From Solenopsis invicta (Eukaryota > Arthropoda > Insecta > Hymenoptera > Formicidae): a DNA stretch of 64,000 nucleotides. The notes below the pieces were generated by a model that was not told where the DNA came from, searched no databases, and worked only from the letters and a program-made list of their open reading frames with translations. The position numbers and the translations under genes are program-made. The DNA lies in NCBI RefSeq assembly GCF_016802725.1, contig NC_052679.1, positions 11,070,138 to 11,134,137 on the forward strand, written 5' to 3'. Below, piece by piece: positions 34,935 through 44,445 of this stretch (positions are counted from its first letter, which is position 1; each line of letters begins with the position of its first letter).

Positions 34935-35215
34935 AAAGGTAAAAAAAGGCGCTTATGTGTGTGCGCGCGCTTAAAAATCTTTATTTTTTCAATCAAAACA
35001 ATATGTATTAATATTTTCTACAAAATCTTTTATTCAAACCTAAGTGGTATTTCCTTAAAATAAATGTCAAAAAATGATATGCGTTTATTTTAAAAAATGT
35101 ATGAAACCTTTAAAGTGCGCCTATTTAAAAAAATTAAAGAAGAAACAGTACAAAATAAAAAAATTTTATTGAAATAAAAAATTTTTAATCCACAAAAACA
35201 TGGCGCTGCTAGAGA
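34935..35215 (+). repeat. Arm of an inverted repeat flanking the PLE
   Basis: Matches, inverted, 45324-45535 plus 39836-39904. The right copy is split exactly at TTAA by TTAA element 2; here the uninterrupted CCTTTAAAGTGCGCC is at about 35108-35122. It therefore gives the empty site for that insertion. Confidence 0.8.
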
Positions 35216-35955
35216 TAGTAACAATTAGGTTTTATAGAAATTATTCAATTACTTTTCCTATATAGCAGTGTTTTTGTACAATAAAAATTTTTTACAAACA
35301 ATACAAAACGAAGGTTAAGGCTCTTATAAATAAATTAAATTCGAGAATAGTGAGCTTAAGAGCCACGCTGGATGTCGGGTGCGAATAAATAAATAACGAA
35401 TAAATTCAGGCAAAACAATGTCAGGCAAACGTTTCGACCTTTAATGACGGTCTTCTTCAGTGGTATTACAAGTCTATAAAATAACAATTTAATCGCACTA
35501 GATATAAATTTATCAAAATAAAAATCAAAAATCAAAAATAAAAGATTGAAAACCAGTTACCGAATAGATAGCGATTGTGCATAACCGCGGTGTACATCTT
35601 ATTTCAACGTCTTAGTATAATAATATTGTAAACGACCTCACAGAGCGTGTGCAAAGACAAGAGTTTCGTAAAGCTACATAAATTGGTTGCTAACAAATAA
35701 ATAAATAAATAAGATGATATTAAAACGATGACTTTAAAACTTGTGACAGACAACAATACAAATAAATAGTTAAAAAAAGGATAATAAACAAAAAATGAAT
35801 AAATAAAAAAAATTAAATAAGTAAAAATAAATATAAAAGCTGTACAAGTCATTAAATATAAAATTCTAAAAAAAACGCATTATAAAAATTATGCAAATTC
35901 AAAAAAAAAGGAAAAAGAAATTAAATCGAAGCAAAAATTATATACAAAATATCTT
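35216..35955 (-). other. Probable 3' region of minus-strand PLE
   Basis: Non-coding, AT-rich, downstream (minus sense) of the GIY-YIG fragment at 37.6-38.2 kb and continuing on the other side of the solo LTR. Contains a hammerhead-like core at 35431-35460, typical of Penelope-like terminal repeats. The open frame at 35604-35852 is a low-complexity shadow. Confidence 0.55.
35431..35460 (-). ncRNA. Hammerhead ribozyme-like core
   Basis: On the minus strand the order is CTGAAGA, a stem-loop with GACC and GGTC arms around GTCATTAAA, then GAAAC. This fits the hammerhead core CUGANGA - helix II - GAAA. Such ribozymes are known from Penelope-like terminal repeats. Helix III and the cleavage triplet could not be placed with confidence, so activity is unproven. 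Confidence 0.55.
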
Positions 35956-37472
35956 TGTAACGCTGGTACTTTGTCGGTGTCGGTTACGGGATTTTAGGTT
36001 CAGGATCGGATGCTCGGATGTGCTCGCCGGATGTCCGGGTTCGTGTCGAAATGATAATGCCGTAATTTGGTAGTAAAAATGAAAGAGGTCAAATATATTT
36101 AGCTATACTTTAGTACAAAATGATATTATACAGTTTCGATATCGTTATCGGATAATACTGAGCTCCTTGTACAACATTACGGCCCTCAATTGCGCGGTCG
36201 TCGGCCCGCGGGAAATCAAGAGAACGATCACGTGGTATTCGAATAGTGTCGCGGCACTTAACTGCGCGGTCGTCGGCCCTCGTGAATTTAAGAGAACAGT
36301 CGCAACGTATTTGCGCGGTACTTAATATCTAAACGGAAAGGACTTTAACAATTCGGAAACGGACGGACAGTGACTAGGCGCTTTGCGCGCGGAAGTAGCA
36401 AGCGGGGTTGCTCGGTTTAACAACATGGATCTATATACAAAGTTCGCGGCGGAACGTGCGATGTCGGAACGGACTCGCGGTTATCGCAATGTAACGACTC
36501 GGATGAGTCGTGTGATCTACGGACGGCTTCGGTTTACGCTCTATGCGTACGGTATCCGTTTGTTAGAGTGGCCGTGCGGCGGTCCACTCTAATGCCGTGC
36601 TCGGGGCCCGATTGGCCCGTGCGGTTGACCGGTTACGGTCTCGGTACTCGACGCCCTCGCGCTGTGCGCGGGCTGTCGACGGGGTCGGCCGGTTCGGCCT
36701 CATCTCGCGGGGTTAGCCCGGGAGGTACGGTGGCGGACACTGGAACGGTGTCGGCGCGGACGGTCCCCGAGAATTCCCGGGGACACTCGGAATGGTCTGG
36801 TCGGAGTGGCCGGACGACGAGAATGCCCGTCGTCCGGCTGTACGGAAACGGAATTGCCGTGCGGGGAGAATACCCGCCGTACGACGCAACGGATTCGGAT
36901 CGGATTTAGCCGGACGTATGGGAATGCCCGTCGTCCGGCCGGACGGTCCGGATTGGCCGCGTGACAAGAATGCCCGTCACACGGCTGATCGGATTGGATG
37001 GCCTGCGCGACGAGAATGCCCGTCGCGCGGCTGAGCGGATCGGATTGGCCGAGCATACCCGGCCTCGGGGACGACGGTTTTACCCGTCGCGGGAAGGTTG
37101 GAACGAGAATGCCCGTTCCCGAGGAGGTGCTCGAGAATCCCCGAGCTAGGAGGCGCCGAGTATGCCCAGCGCTGGAAAGGATCCGATGAGATTGGATGTT
37201 CGGACGGATCTGTTTCACGTTGCCCACTGCCGGCTTATATATCGTTCCGCGCGGCTGGACGGACCAATCAGCGCGCGCGGACGGGCCGGCTAGAGTGGGA
37301 GTGCTTTCGGAACGCGGCGTAGCGCGTCGGTCGCGCGCGGTAGCATGCGGTGGTCTTACGTAAGCCGATTGTACGCGCGTGGGTCTTACGTAAGATACAC
37401 GTGCTCGGCTGCGGTGCGTTCGACGGTTGGTCGGTCCGGAGTGGCGGCACGGTGGAGGGGCGTATTGTTACA
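35956..37472 (+). mobile_element. Large GC-rich solo LTR (1517 bp)
   Basis: Begins TGTAAC and ends GTTACA, flanked by TCTT (35952-35955, 37473-37476), a 4-bp duplication. It interrupts the PLE 3' region and is far richer in G+C than its surroundings. Contains a roughly 75-bp direct repeat around CGCGGTCGTCGGCCC (36196, 36269), an array of hairpins (36763-37175) and a TATATAT box near 37235 followed by ACCAATCAG, compatible with a Pol II promoter in plus sense. No protein supported; open frames are composition artefacts. The parent element is absent from the window. Confidence 0.75.
36763..37175 (+). repeat. Array of hairpins with shared GAGAATGCCC loop
   Basis: About nine consecutive inverted repeats, each centred on GAGAATGCCC or a close variant, while the arms differ from unit to unit. 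The clearest is 36809-36838, GCCGGACGAC and GTCGTCCGGC around the loop. Others have arms CGTGAC/GTCAC (about 36960), GCGCGAC/GTCGCGC (about 37005-37028), GGAAC/GTTCC (about 37100) and GCTC/GAGC (about 37128). Spacers share GGATCGGATTGGCC. Arms vary but stay self-complementary. Confidence 0.75.
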
Positions 37473-37499
37473 TCTTTAAGCACCAAAACTCGTGTCACA

Positions 37500-38233
37500 G
37501 CCTTGAGATGGGATGGTACATCTCAGTGAAAATAGATACAAATAACAAGGACCGAAATGAGATAGTCTCGGTGGTCCAAACGAAAGGAATAGAAGGAGAA
37601 GGGGTGATAAACCTAAAAAGGGGGAATATGATCGAGGATAGGAAGATACGCATCCGAGAGAAGATTGGTATTGCTTTGTTTATTAAGTCCATGCATTTGA
37701 TTTTTGATGTGTAACATCTCGGATATAGATCTTTTAACATAAGATGGCTCCTTGTCTAAAATTTCAACGTCTCTCAAATTTCTCCCAATCAAATTCGTGA
37801 TTTTCTCCACTGCGATATAACGAAATAACTGAAGGAGAACTGGCTTTCCTAATGTCTGGTTTATGTTCGCTGACTCTTGTTTTTAATTGGTGTTTCGTCT
37901 GTCTAACATAAGAAAAATCGCAGTTCTTACAATTAATTTTATAGTCCACGTCATTACATGAAAGACGCTCTATATGGTCTTTGTCAGTAGTTATAAATTT
38001 ATTCAGTTTAGAAGAAATCGTGAACGCAACGCTGCAGTCAAACTTACATGAGAAAGACGAAAACTTCTCTGATACCGACTTAATGTAAGGAATTGTAAAA
38101 AATCTTCTCACATATTTAGCCTCAACGCAGGTGTCATCTTTATAAAAATGGTGTTTGAGTCTGAAATTTATCATGGAGAAGATAAAATTTAAAGGATAGT
38201 TATTTTTCAATAAAATGTTGACTAAAATTATTA
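37500..38233 (-). pseudogene. Penelope-like element, RT C-terminus and GIY-YIG domain
   Basis: Minus-strand frame 37764-38233 ends the RT thumb region and enters the endonuclease: DYKINCKNCDFSYVRQTKHQ with the CX2C pair that precedes the YIG-like motif. A second frame (37613-37810) continues with VEILDKEPSYVKRSISEM. One frameshift separates them at about 37790. Together with 39499-39842 this forms one PLE interrupted by a 1263-bp nested element. Confidence 0.85.
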
Positions 38234-39496
38234 CCCAGATAACATTTCTTGCTGGCAAGTTTTGCGCGCGATGTGCATGCAAACTTTGTAACAGATTTGC
38301 ATGCGTTTTATTCGTAGAACGTGTTACATCGTGTATATTGTTTACAAGTGGCTAGCTCATGTATTGTCCCATGTACTGGCAAATTACATGCAGATGGTTA
38401 ACATATTGCTAGTCGTTTGCTCCCCAGTTAACATTTTTTGCGCGCAAAGTTTGCGCGTCTTATGCATGTGAACTGTGCACGCGGTTTGCGTGAGTTTTGC
38501 CCGCAAATTGGTTAAGCTCATATATTGGCGGATACACCAGCATATCACATGCAAATGGATACCATTTTGCATGTGATTTGCTGGTGTATTGGATAATTAT
38601 ATTTGCTCGTAAGTTGCTTGCATCCAGATAACATTTTTTGCGCGCAAAGTTTGCGCGTCTTATGCATGTAAACTGTGTACGCGGTTCGTGAGTTTTGCCA
38701 GCAAGTCGAATTTCTGTAATTTCAGATTAAAATGGATTTAACAAGTGAGTGCTAACGCCACCGCTAGGCGGCCACGCCGCAGGAGATTTTCTCGTGAGTT
38801 GAGTGCGGCCACAGGCGTTATATCTAGGCGCCACCGCCGCCAACTCGTCAGCTCATACTTTAGTGACACTTTTAGGAGCTGCTTTTTGTAACCTCGAGAC
38901 GAATATTTGTTTTCATTCTTTTCAAACATAGCGTGTGTGTGAAACGCTGTTCCCCATAAAATTTTATATTTTTAAATGTAAATAACAATTTGTATTGTTA
39001 TTTAATCTTGTACATAAATTAAATATTTAATTCAAATTTAATCTTTTTTTAAATCTTTTTTAATGAAAAGAATACAAGAAATATTTTTTTTTGTAAACTA
39101 AACATTTATTACGTTTACATTAATGTATTCTGTTTTAATAAATCTATCTGGGTTTGGATCTTATTTTTCAATCGGTCTTAATACCTTATTTTCGTTGCAG
39201 AAATTCCGATCGATTAACTTTTTTTAAATCGGTTTTAATAGCACATTTTCGGCAGGGTATAGCTTATTGAGATCGCGCGCAAAGTGTGCTAGTGTTTTGC
39301 GTGCATATCGCTTATTGAGATCGCGCGCAAAGTGTGCTAGCGTTTTGCGTGCATATTGCTTATTGAAATTGTGCACAAAGTGTGCTAGTGTTTTGCTAGC
39401 GCTATGACGACGCAGTTGGATAAGGTTTTGCTTGCGTTGTAGGAATCCCTTTTGCGCGTGATTTGCTGGACGTTTACCCACAAAATGTTTTCTGGG
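38234..39496. mobile_element. TA-flanked element with CCCAGATA ends, nested in PLE
   Basis: Ends CCCAGATAACATTT and complement of CCCAGAAAACATTT, TA on each side (38232-38233, 39497-39498). Contains repeated TTTTTTGCGCGCAAAGTTTG blocks (38437, 38636), a half copy of the CCCTGCCG element (about 38708-39257) and a 48-bp tandem repeat. Confidence 0.75.
39263..39406. repeat. 48-bp tandem repeat, three units
   Basis: Units begin CTTATTGAGATCGCGCGC at 39263, 39311 and 39359. The repeat produces a 16-residue periodic open frame on the minus strand (39224-39643), which I read as an artefact. Confidence 0.8.
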
Positions 39497-39498
39497 TA

Positions 39499-39842
39499 AG
39501 TTCTTACGGTGAAATTGAGGATGTGATAATAACAGTAATTTGTCAACCATATTAAAAATAACACCCTTTTTATGACACAGGGGATGGTGTGAGAAAAAAT
39601 TTAAGTATCTTCCTGAGAAGGTTGCGATATTGATCGAAAACAATCTTATTATTCACCCTTACAAACATAACATCAAGAAAACTGATTTTCCCCTCGATCT
39701 CTCTCTTCAGTAAATTGTAAACGGTCGTGCATGGAATTAAACGTGTCAAGGATGCCCGATAACAAGTTAGACGGGGCTGCTAATATAATGTCATCTACAT
39801 ATCTGCAGTAAAAAGGTAGATAGATAAAAAAATTTTTTATTT
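39499..39842 (-). pseudogene. Penelope-like reverse transcriptase palm fragment
   Basis: Minus-strand reading gives FYCRYVDDIILAAPSN with the YVDD catalytic motif (about 39790-39810), then KISFLDVMFVRVNNKIVF, the following RT block of Penelope-like elements. A stop and a frameshift follow before the nested element. Upstream RT is cut at 39843, where the inverted-repeat arm begins. Confidence 0.85.
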
Positions 39843-40120
39843 CAATAAAATTTTCTCATTTTGTACTATTTTCTCTTTAATTCTTTTAAATAGGCGCACT
39901 TTAACCCTTAAACACATAAGTGGGTCTTAGGCTGGAGTCCCATGGATGCGGAACGTGCGCAATGCGGAATTGGCGGAACGCTCGTGATTGGTCCTACAAA
40001 TATTCCGTCAAGAACGTTCCGCTGAATTATATTTCCCTATGACCCATGGAGCGGAACTTGCGGATGCGTAATTGTCATCTGCCAATCGCAATATTTTTCC
40101 CATAGATCTTTCCATTGTAT

Positions 40121-40352
40121 TGTTACGGTCGTGCGATATTTGTAATGTGTCACCGTATAGTTTATGTAATCGATAGTAATGAGTTGACGGTCGCTCGTTG
40201 ACGACGGTTGTTGTTATGTTGCTGACGTCTGGAGCCTCGTTTCGGTGACAGACGTGTTCTAATAAACGTCTCAGTTTCTTTTAAAGAATCTGCTCAATTA
40301 TTTATTGTGCGTGAGTGCGCGTGAGTGCCTTGTGCCACCGTCGGACGTAACA
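40121..40352 (+). repeat. 5' LTR of young Gypsy
   Basis: 232 bp. Contains AATAAACGTCTCAG near its 3' half, a candidate poly(A) region. Near-identity to the 3' LTR indicates recent insertion. Confidence 0.93.
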
Positions 40353-40385
40353 ATTTGGGGGCTCGTCCGATTTGAACGACGAGCA

Positions 40386-41021
40386 ATGGCTTTTATATCA
40401 CGGAGCCCACGAAAGGGGATGTGCACGCGTTCTACAACGTTTGCGGAGCAATCTCTACGAGATGACGAACGCCCATGCATGCAGTCTTCGGGCAATGCCG
40501 TCGAACGAACGACAGAGGATGTCGTTGAACGGACATTGGAGAATTTTAGTAGTGAAACATCGAACGCGGAGACGCTTCTCCGGACGACGTTGAAGGAGTT
40601 GAGGCAAATGCGTGAGGAGCGCGCGTTGCAATTACGGCAACAGGAAGATCTTGCAACGCTCTTGCGACAGCGAGAGGAGTTTCGGCATCTTCGGGAAAAC
40701 CAGCTAAGTCTTTCTAATGATAATGCCGCGAATTTAATCGGGAATGCGAGTGTGCAAAATGATATGCCTCTTGAGAGTGAAATTGACGCGATCGCGGGAG
40801 AGCGGGTAACTTCACGAACTTCGTTTAAATTAAAACCGGATACGTACGATGGAAGTACCTCGTTGCGCGAATTCTTGTCGCAATTTAACCTTATCGCTCG
40901 GGCAAATCGATGGGATCAGGAAATGAAAACTGCCGTGCTTGTGTCATGTTTAAGAGGGAAAGCTCGCGCGGTATTAGAAAATATACAAGATTTAGAAAGT
41001 TTGGAATTCGCAGGCTCCTAA
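40386..41021 (+). CDS. Gag-like protein of the deleted Gypsy, truncated
   Basis: Starts MAFISRSPRKG; about 211 codons. A coiled-coil-like, Gln/Arg/Leu-rich middle (LKELRQMREERALQLRQQ) precedes the capsid N-terminal region FKLKPDTYD and REFLSQFNLIARAN. The frame ends four codons after the deletion junction (LEFAGS then stop), so the capsid C-terminus and zinc knuckle are lost. It could still be translated, but only as a partial Gag. Confidence 0.75.
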   Translation: MAFISRSPRKGMCTRSTTFAEQSLRDDERPCMQSSGNAVERTTEDVVERTLENFSSETSNAETLLRTTLKELRQMREERALQLRQQEDLATLLRQREEFRHLRENQLSLSNDNAANLIGNASVQNDMPLESEIDAIAGERVTSRTSFKLKPDTYDGSTSLREFLSQFNLIARANRWDQEMKTAVLVSCLRGKARAVLENIQDLESLEFAGS

Positions 41022-41172
41022 ATTACAAAGGAATTGGGAAGGTCCTTATGAAATAGTAAGAAAACTTAGCGAGGTAGTGTTCAGTATTCAAAAATCATTG
41101 AGACATAGAAGAAAGGTTGTGCATGCAGACAGATTAGCACCGTATTCGGAAAGACGTTTGGAGTGTGAATAG
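41014..41172 (+). pseudogene. Gypsy integrase C-terminal tail
   Basis: In the frame offset from gag: KLQRNWEGPYEIVRKLS and VVHADRLAPYSER, the chromodomain-proximal C-terminus of Ty3/Gypsy integrase, to the TAG at 41170-41172. Joined to gag by the internal deletion and out of frame with it. Confidence 0.82.
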
Positions 41173-41270
41173 GGAATCAGGGCCCGAAATTTATTTGGGG
41201 GGAATTATTCTTGTTTACGTTCAGAGAATGGAAGTTCTAGGGAACTTCTATTATAGAAAATTTTTGGGGA

Positions 41271-41536
41271 CGACGCTCGGTAACTTGTGGCAGAAGCCCA
41301 AGGTAGAGCAGAAGATCGTCAATTAAGGTTTACAGGAAGGGACGATGCTCGGTAACCTGAGGCAGAAGCCCAGGGTAGAGCGGGAGATCGTCATGAAATT
41401 TTGATTGAGGGAATAGACGACGCTCGGTAACTTGTGACAGAAGCCCAAGGTAGAGCAGAAGGTCGTCAATTAAGGTTTACAGGAAGGGACGATGCTCGGT
41501 AACCTGAGGCAGAAGCCCAGGGTAGAGCGGGAGATC
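41271..41536 (+). repeat. 72/75-bp tandem repeat in Gypsy 3' UTR
   Basis: Four units beginning CGACGCTCGGTAAC or CGATGCTCGGTAAC at 41271, 41343, 41418 and 41490, alternating two subtypes, so the higher-order unit is 147 bp. A (GA)n run follows at 41621-41651. Lies between integrase end and 3' LTR. Confidence 0.9.
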
Positions 41537-41611
41537 AGAAATCCTCTCTGGAAATCTTCGCCTTGGGGAAAGGGATTCTGAGGATTATTTTTCTTCTAAA
41601 TCGAGGGGGGG

Positions 41612-41652
<41 letters not shown>

Positions 41653-42065
41653 CAAACTAATGTTTCGTGAATTGAGCACTTGTCGGATTTTATTTTTTTA
41701 TTTCAGTTTGGAGGCTTGCAAGGTCGACGCGTAAAGGGAGGTCAACGAGATTCTTTTTTTTTTTAAGAAGACCGCCTCGCCCCGGTTTTTGATTCAGGGT
41801 TTTCCCGTGGGCTTGGAGGCAAATGCCGAGGCGGGGACATGGGAGCCTTTAGAGCGTTGGGTCCCTGAAAGTTAATTTCTTTCCCCCCCTTGTCCGAAGA
41901 ATCAAGAAAGAAGCACTCAAGAATTAAGATGAAGAGTTTTGTACGAGCAAAGATTGAAGTGAGAAGGTTCCGTTTTGAAGAAGAGGTTTCGCAGCTTCAT
42001 GATCTCTGGAAGAACAAGCCTTCCAGCTTGGTTGTCGGGACGACAACTTTAAAGAAGGGGGGCAG

Positions 42066-42297
42066 TGTTACGGTCGTGCGATATTTGTAATGTGTCACCG
42101 TATAGTTTATGTAATCGATAGTAATGAGTTGACGGTCGCTCGTTGACGACGGTTGTTGTTATGTTGCTGACGTCTGGAGCTTCGTTTCGGTGACAGACGT
42201 GTTCTAATAAACGTCTCAGTTTCTTTTAAAGAATCTGCTCAATTATTTATTGTGCGTGAGTGCGCGTGAGTGCCTTGTGCCACCGTCGGACGTAACA
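42066..42297 (+). repeat. 3' LTR of young Gypsy
   Basis: 232 bp, same ends and almost the same sequence as the 5' LTR, followed by the GTAT target duplicate. Confidence 0.93.
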
Positions 42298-42518
42298 GTA
42301 TCTATCAAAATCAGTGTATATTATTGGCTCGCGTAGATTACGCTTCCGCATTTTCCGCAGCATGGGACATAGGCATTCGAAATTCTGCGGATCGAAATCG
42401 CATATACATGTACATCAAAGTTGAAAAACTCCATCATATACCGGTCACAATTGACGAATAACTACGGCGAATAACTACGTGTCAATTAACACTCCGTAAA
42501 AAACAATTATTATTAATT

Positions 42519-42941
42519 ATGAAGTCGGAAAAGTTACATTTAATTGTTGGTTTATTAATAAACTCTTTAAATAAATGTACGTGTGCATTTAAAAAGCAGG
42601 AGCTACGCTGCAAGATTTCAAAATTATATGTATTATACAACATTGCAATTACAAATGAAAAAAATAAAAGAAAACGACAATTTTGGGTGCGACCTATATT
42701 TAACGCTGAAAGGAGATTGCAACAAGGAGCAAGCGATAATCTTGTTAAGGAAATAGTGGCCGAAGACACAGAAAAATATCTAGATTATTTTAGAATGCCA
42801 CATCAACTATTTGAAAAACTATTGGCATTAGTTGGACCTATTATTGCTAAACAAAACGTTATTCGCGAACCTATTTCACCTATCATTCGGCTCCAAATTA
42901 CATTGCGCTATTTAACATCAGGGGCGTTGCGCATAAAGTAA
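42519..42941 (+). pseudogene. PIF/Harbinger (HARBI1-like) transposase N-terminal fragment
   Basis: About 140 codons. The block FWVRPIFNAERRLQQGASDN and the later YFRMPHQLFEKLLALVGP and RLQITLRYLTSG are the N-terminal half of HARBI1/ALP1-like nucleases. The homology breaks at 42923 and continues straight into the right TIR, so the DDE domain has been deleted. Confidence 0.82.
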
Positions 42942-43119
42942 AATCTTGCGGATAAAATTCGGCGGAACGAACGTAAAACTGATTGGACCAATCACAAGCG
43001 TTCCGCCAATTCCGCATTGCGCACGTTCCGTATCCATGGGACTCCAGCCTGAGAGACCCTATATAAAGTTTCGAACGCTTGTTGTGTGAAGACGGAATGA
43101 GAGAGGAGGTTCGGACCAG

Positions 43120-44445
43120 GGGGTCTATCATGTAACATTTTTCCTAGGGCGGAAACGTGAAAAGTGAAAAGTTTTACGTGAACTGCGATTCCATGGAATC
43201 ATGTAACTCACTCATGAGCGGCAATATAAACTTTTTCCCGTGAACTTTTTCGCCATCAGCCGTGATGGTAAAAAGGTGAAAATTTAGAGAATTAATAAAT
43301 TGTATGTATTTTGAAATAAGAATGAAAGTGTGGTAACAGTGTGGTAACAGTTTGAAGAAATATTATTGAAGAGGTTAATTTTTTTGGTATTGCATTACGT
43401 TGATAGAATAAAGTAATGTACACAAGCGGTCATTAATGCCTTCCCTAAGGAGGTTAGGCGCGTTCCAGACACATGCATCGCATCTAGGTATTTATCACGC
43501 ATGATTGTTAAATCTGACCAATCTGGCAAGTCAGATTTAACAATTATGTGTAATGAACACCTAGATGCGATGCGTGTGCTGGAACGCGCCTAACCTCCTT
43601 AGGGAAGGCATTAATGACCGCTTGTGTACATACATAAATAAAAATAATGCTTTTGTGATATAATTAGGTTTGATATTTATATTTGACAAATTGATATTTT
43701 GATAATTATATAGAATAAGGCTTCATCAAATGCAAATTTAGATAAAAATATACTTTAACGCGTTTTGATACACAATGATATAAGAAAGGTGCGTCTTGTG
43801 AAATAGAATATTAATCAATCATGTAAGTGTTTATAACTTATAAATTTGGAAAATACATGTGTGAGCGGAGAATTCAGTTTTGATCAAAGACCGTATTCTA
43901 AATTATTCAATATTTTTTAATTAAACAAAGTTTTAATGACTAATAAATTTAATTTACTTTAAAATTTGCATAAATATAAAACTAAATTAAAGTTATTTTT
44001 AAAAAACATTGTATTAAATTACAATGTAATTTTTAGAATTAGATTACTACATAATAAAATAGTTGTTACAATATATGGATCATCAAAAATAAATGTAATA
44101 TATATTATATTTGTAAAATAAGTTTATGCATTATAACTAAGAAATATTGCCATTTATTTATGAATATATTTGTTTACAATTTCTTTTTTTATATAATTAA
44201 ATTTTTACGGTAAAAGTTATACTACAAAAGCAGGTAGAAACCTTTTTCACGCTTGATAGTTGCGATGACAGATTTGAGCCTCTGAAGGTGAATTTCGGAA
44301 CGCAACCTAAACTTCAGCGCATTATCCATACATAATCGCTGTGCGTGAAAAGATTCACGTGAACTCTCTATGAGTGAAAAATGAAAAAATGAAAAGTGAA
44401 AAGTGAAACGTGAAAAGTTCCACGTGAAATTACATGATTGACCTC
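43120..44445. mobile_element. Harbinger-type family B, long copy 3 (TSD CAG)
   Basis: Ends GGGGTCTATCATGTAAC and complement of GAGGTCAATCATGTAA, flanked by CAG (43117-43119, 44446-44448). 1326 bp against 130 bp for copies 1 and 2, so it may be closer to a parental form. AT-rich interior with a nested palindrome at 43417-43632 and no recognisable ORF. Confidence 0.83.
43417..43632. repeat. Near-perfect 216-bp palindrome
   Basis: Arms of about 95 bp, TGTACACAAGCGGTCATTAA inward through CCTAACCTCC and CGCGTTCCAG, to a short loop near 43530. Probably a MITE; flanks do not give a clear target duplication. Confidence 0.8.

Larger units (their letters stand above)
40121..42297 (+). mobile_element. 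Young, internally deleted Gypsy (Ty3) element
   Basis: Two 232-bp LTRs (40121-40352, 42066-42297), TGTTACGG...CGTAACA, nearly identical; one C/T difference seen (CTGGAGCCTCG versus CTGGAGCTTCG). GTAT duplicates flank the element (40117-40120, 42298-42301). A tRNA-Pro-like primer binding site TGGGGGCTCGTCCGAT starts at 40356; a purine tract AAGAAGGGGGG lies at 42054-42063. The internal region is only 1.7 kb and joins gag directly to the integrase tail. Confidence 0.95.
39930..43049 (+). mobile_element. PIF/Harbinger element with transposase fragment
   Basis: Ends GGCTGGAGTCCCATGGATGC and complement, arms about 55 bp before they decay. Flanked by TTA (39927-39929) and TGA (43050-43052); copy 1 of the TTAA element shows the uninterrupted site near 33113-33130. 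Holds a Gypsy element (40121-42297) and a transposase 5' fragment (42519-42941). Net size about 0.94 kb, so internally deleted. Confidence 0.85.

Noticed and set aside
36568..37227. Several long overlapping ORFs on both strands in the GC-rich LTR
   Set aside because: Low stop density caused by high G+C and the hairpin repeats; frames on both strands are equally open.
39224..39643. 139-codon ORF with a 16-residue repeat
   Set aside because: Encoded by a 48-bp tandem repeat inside a non-autonomous element and read through into an antisense remnant; no start context or homology.
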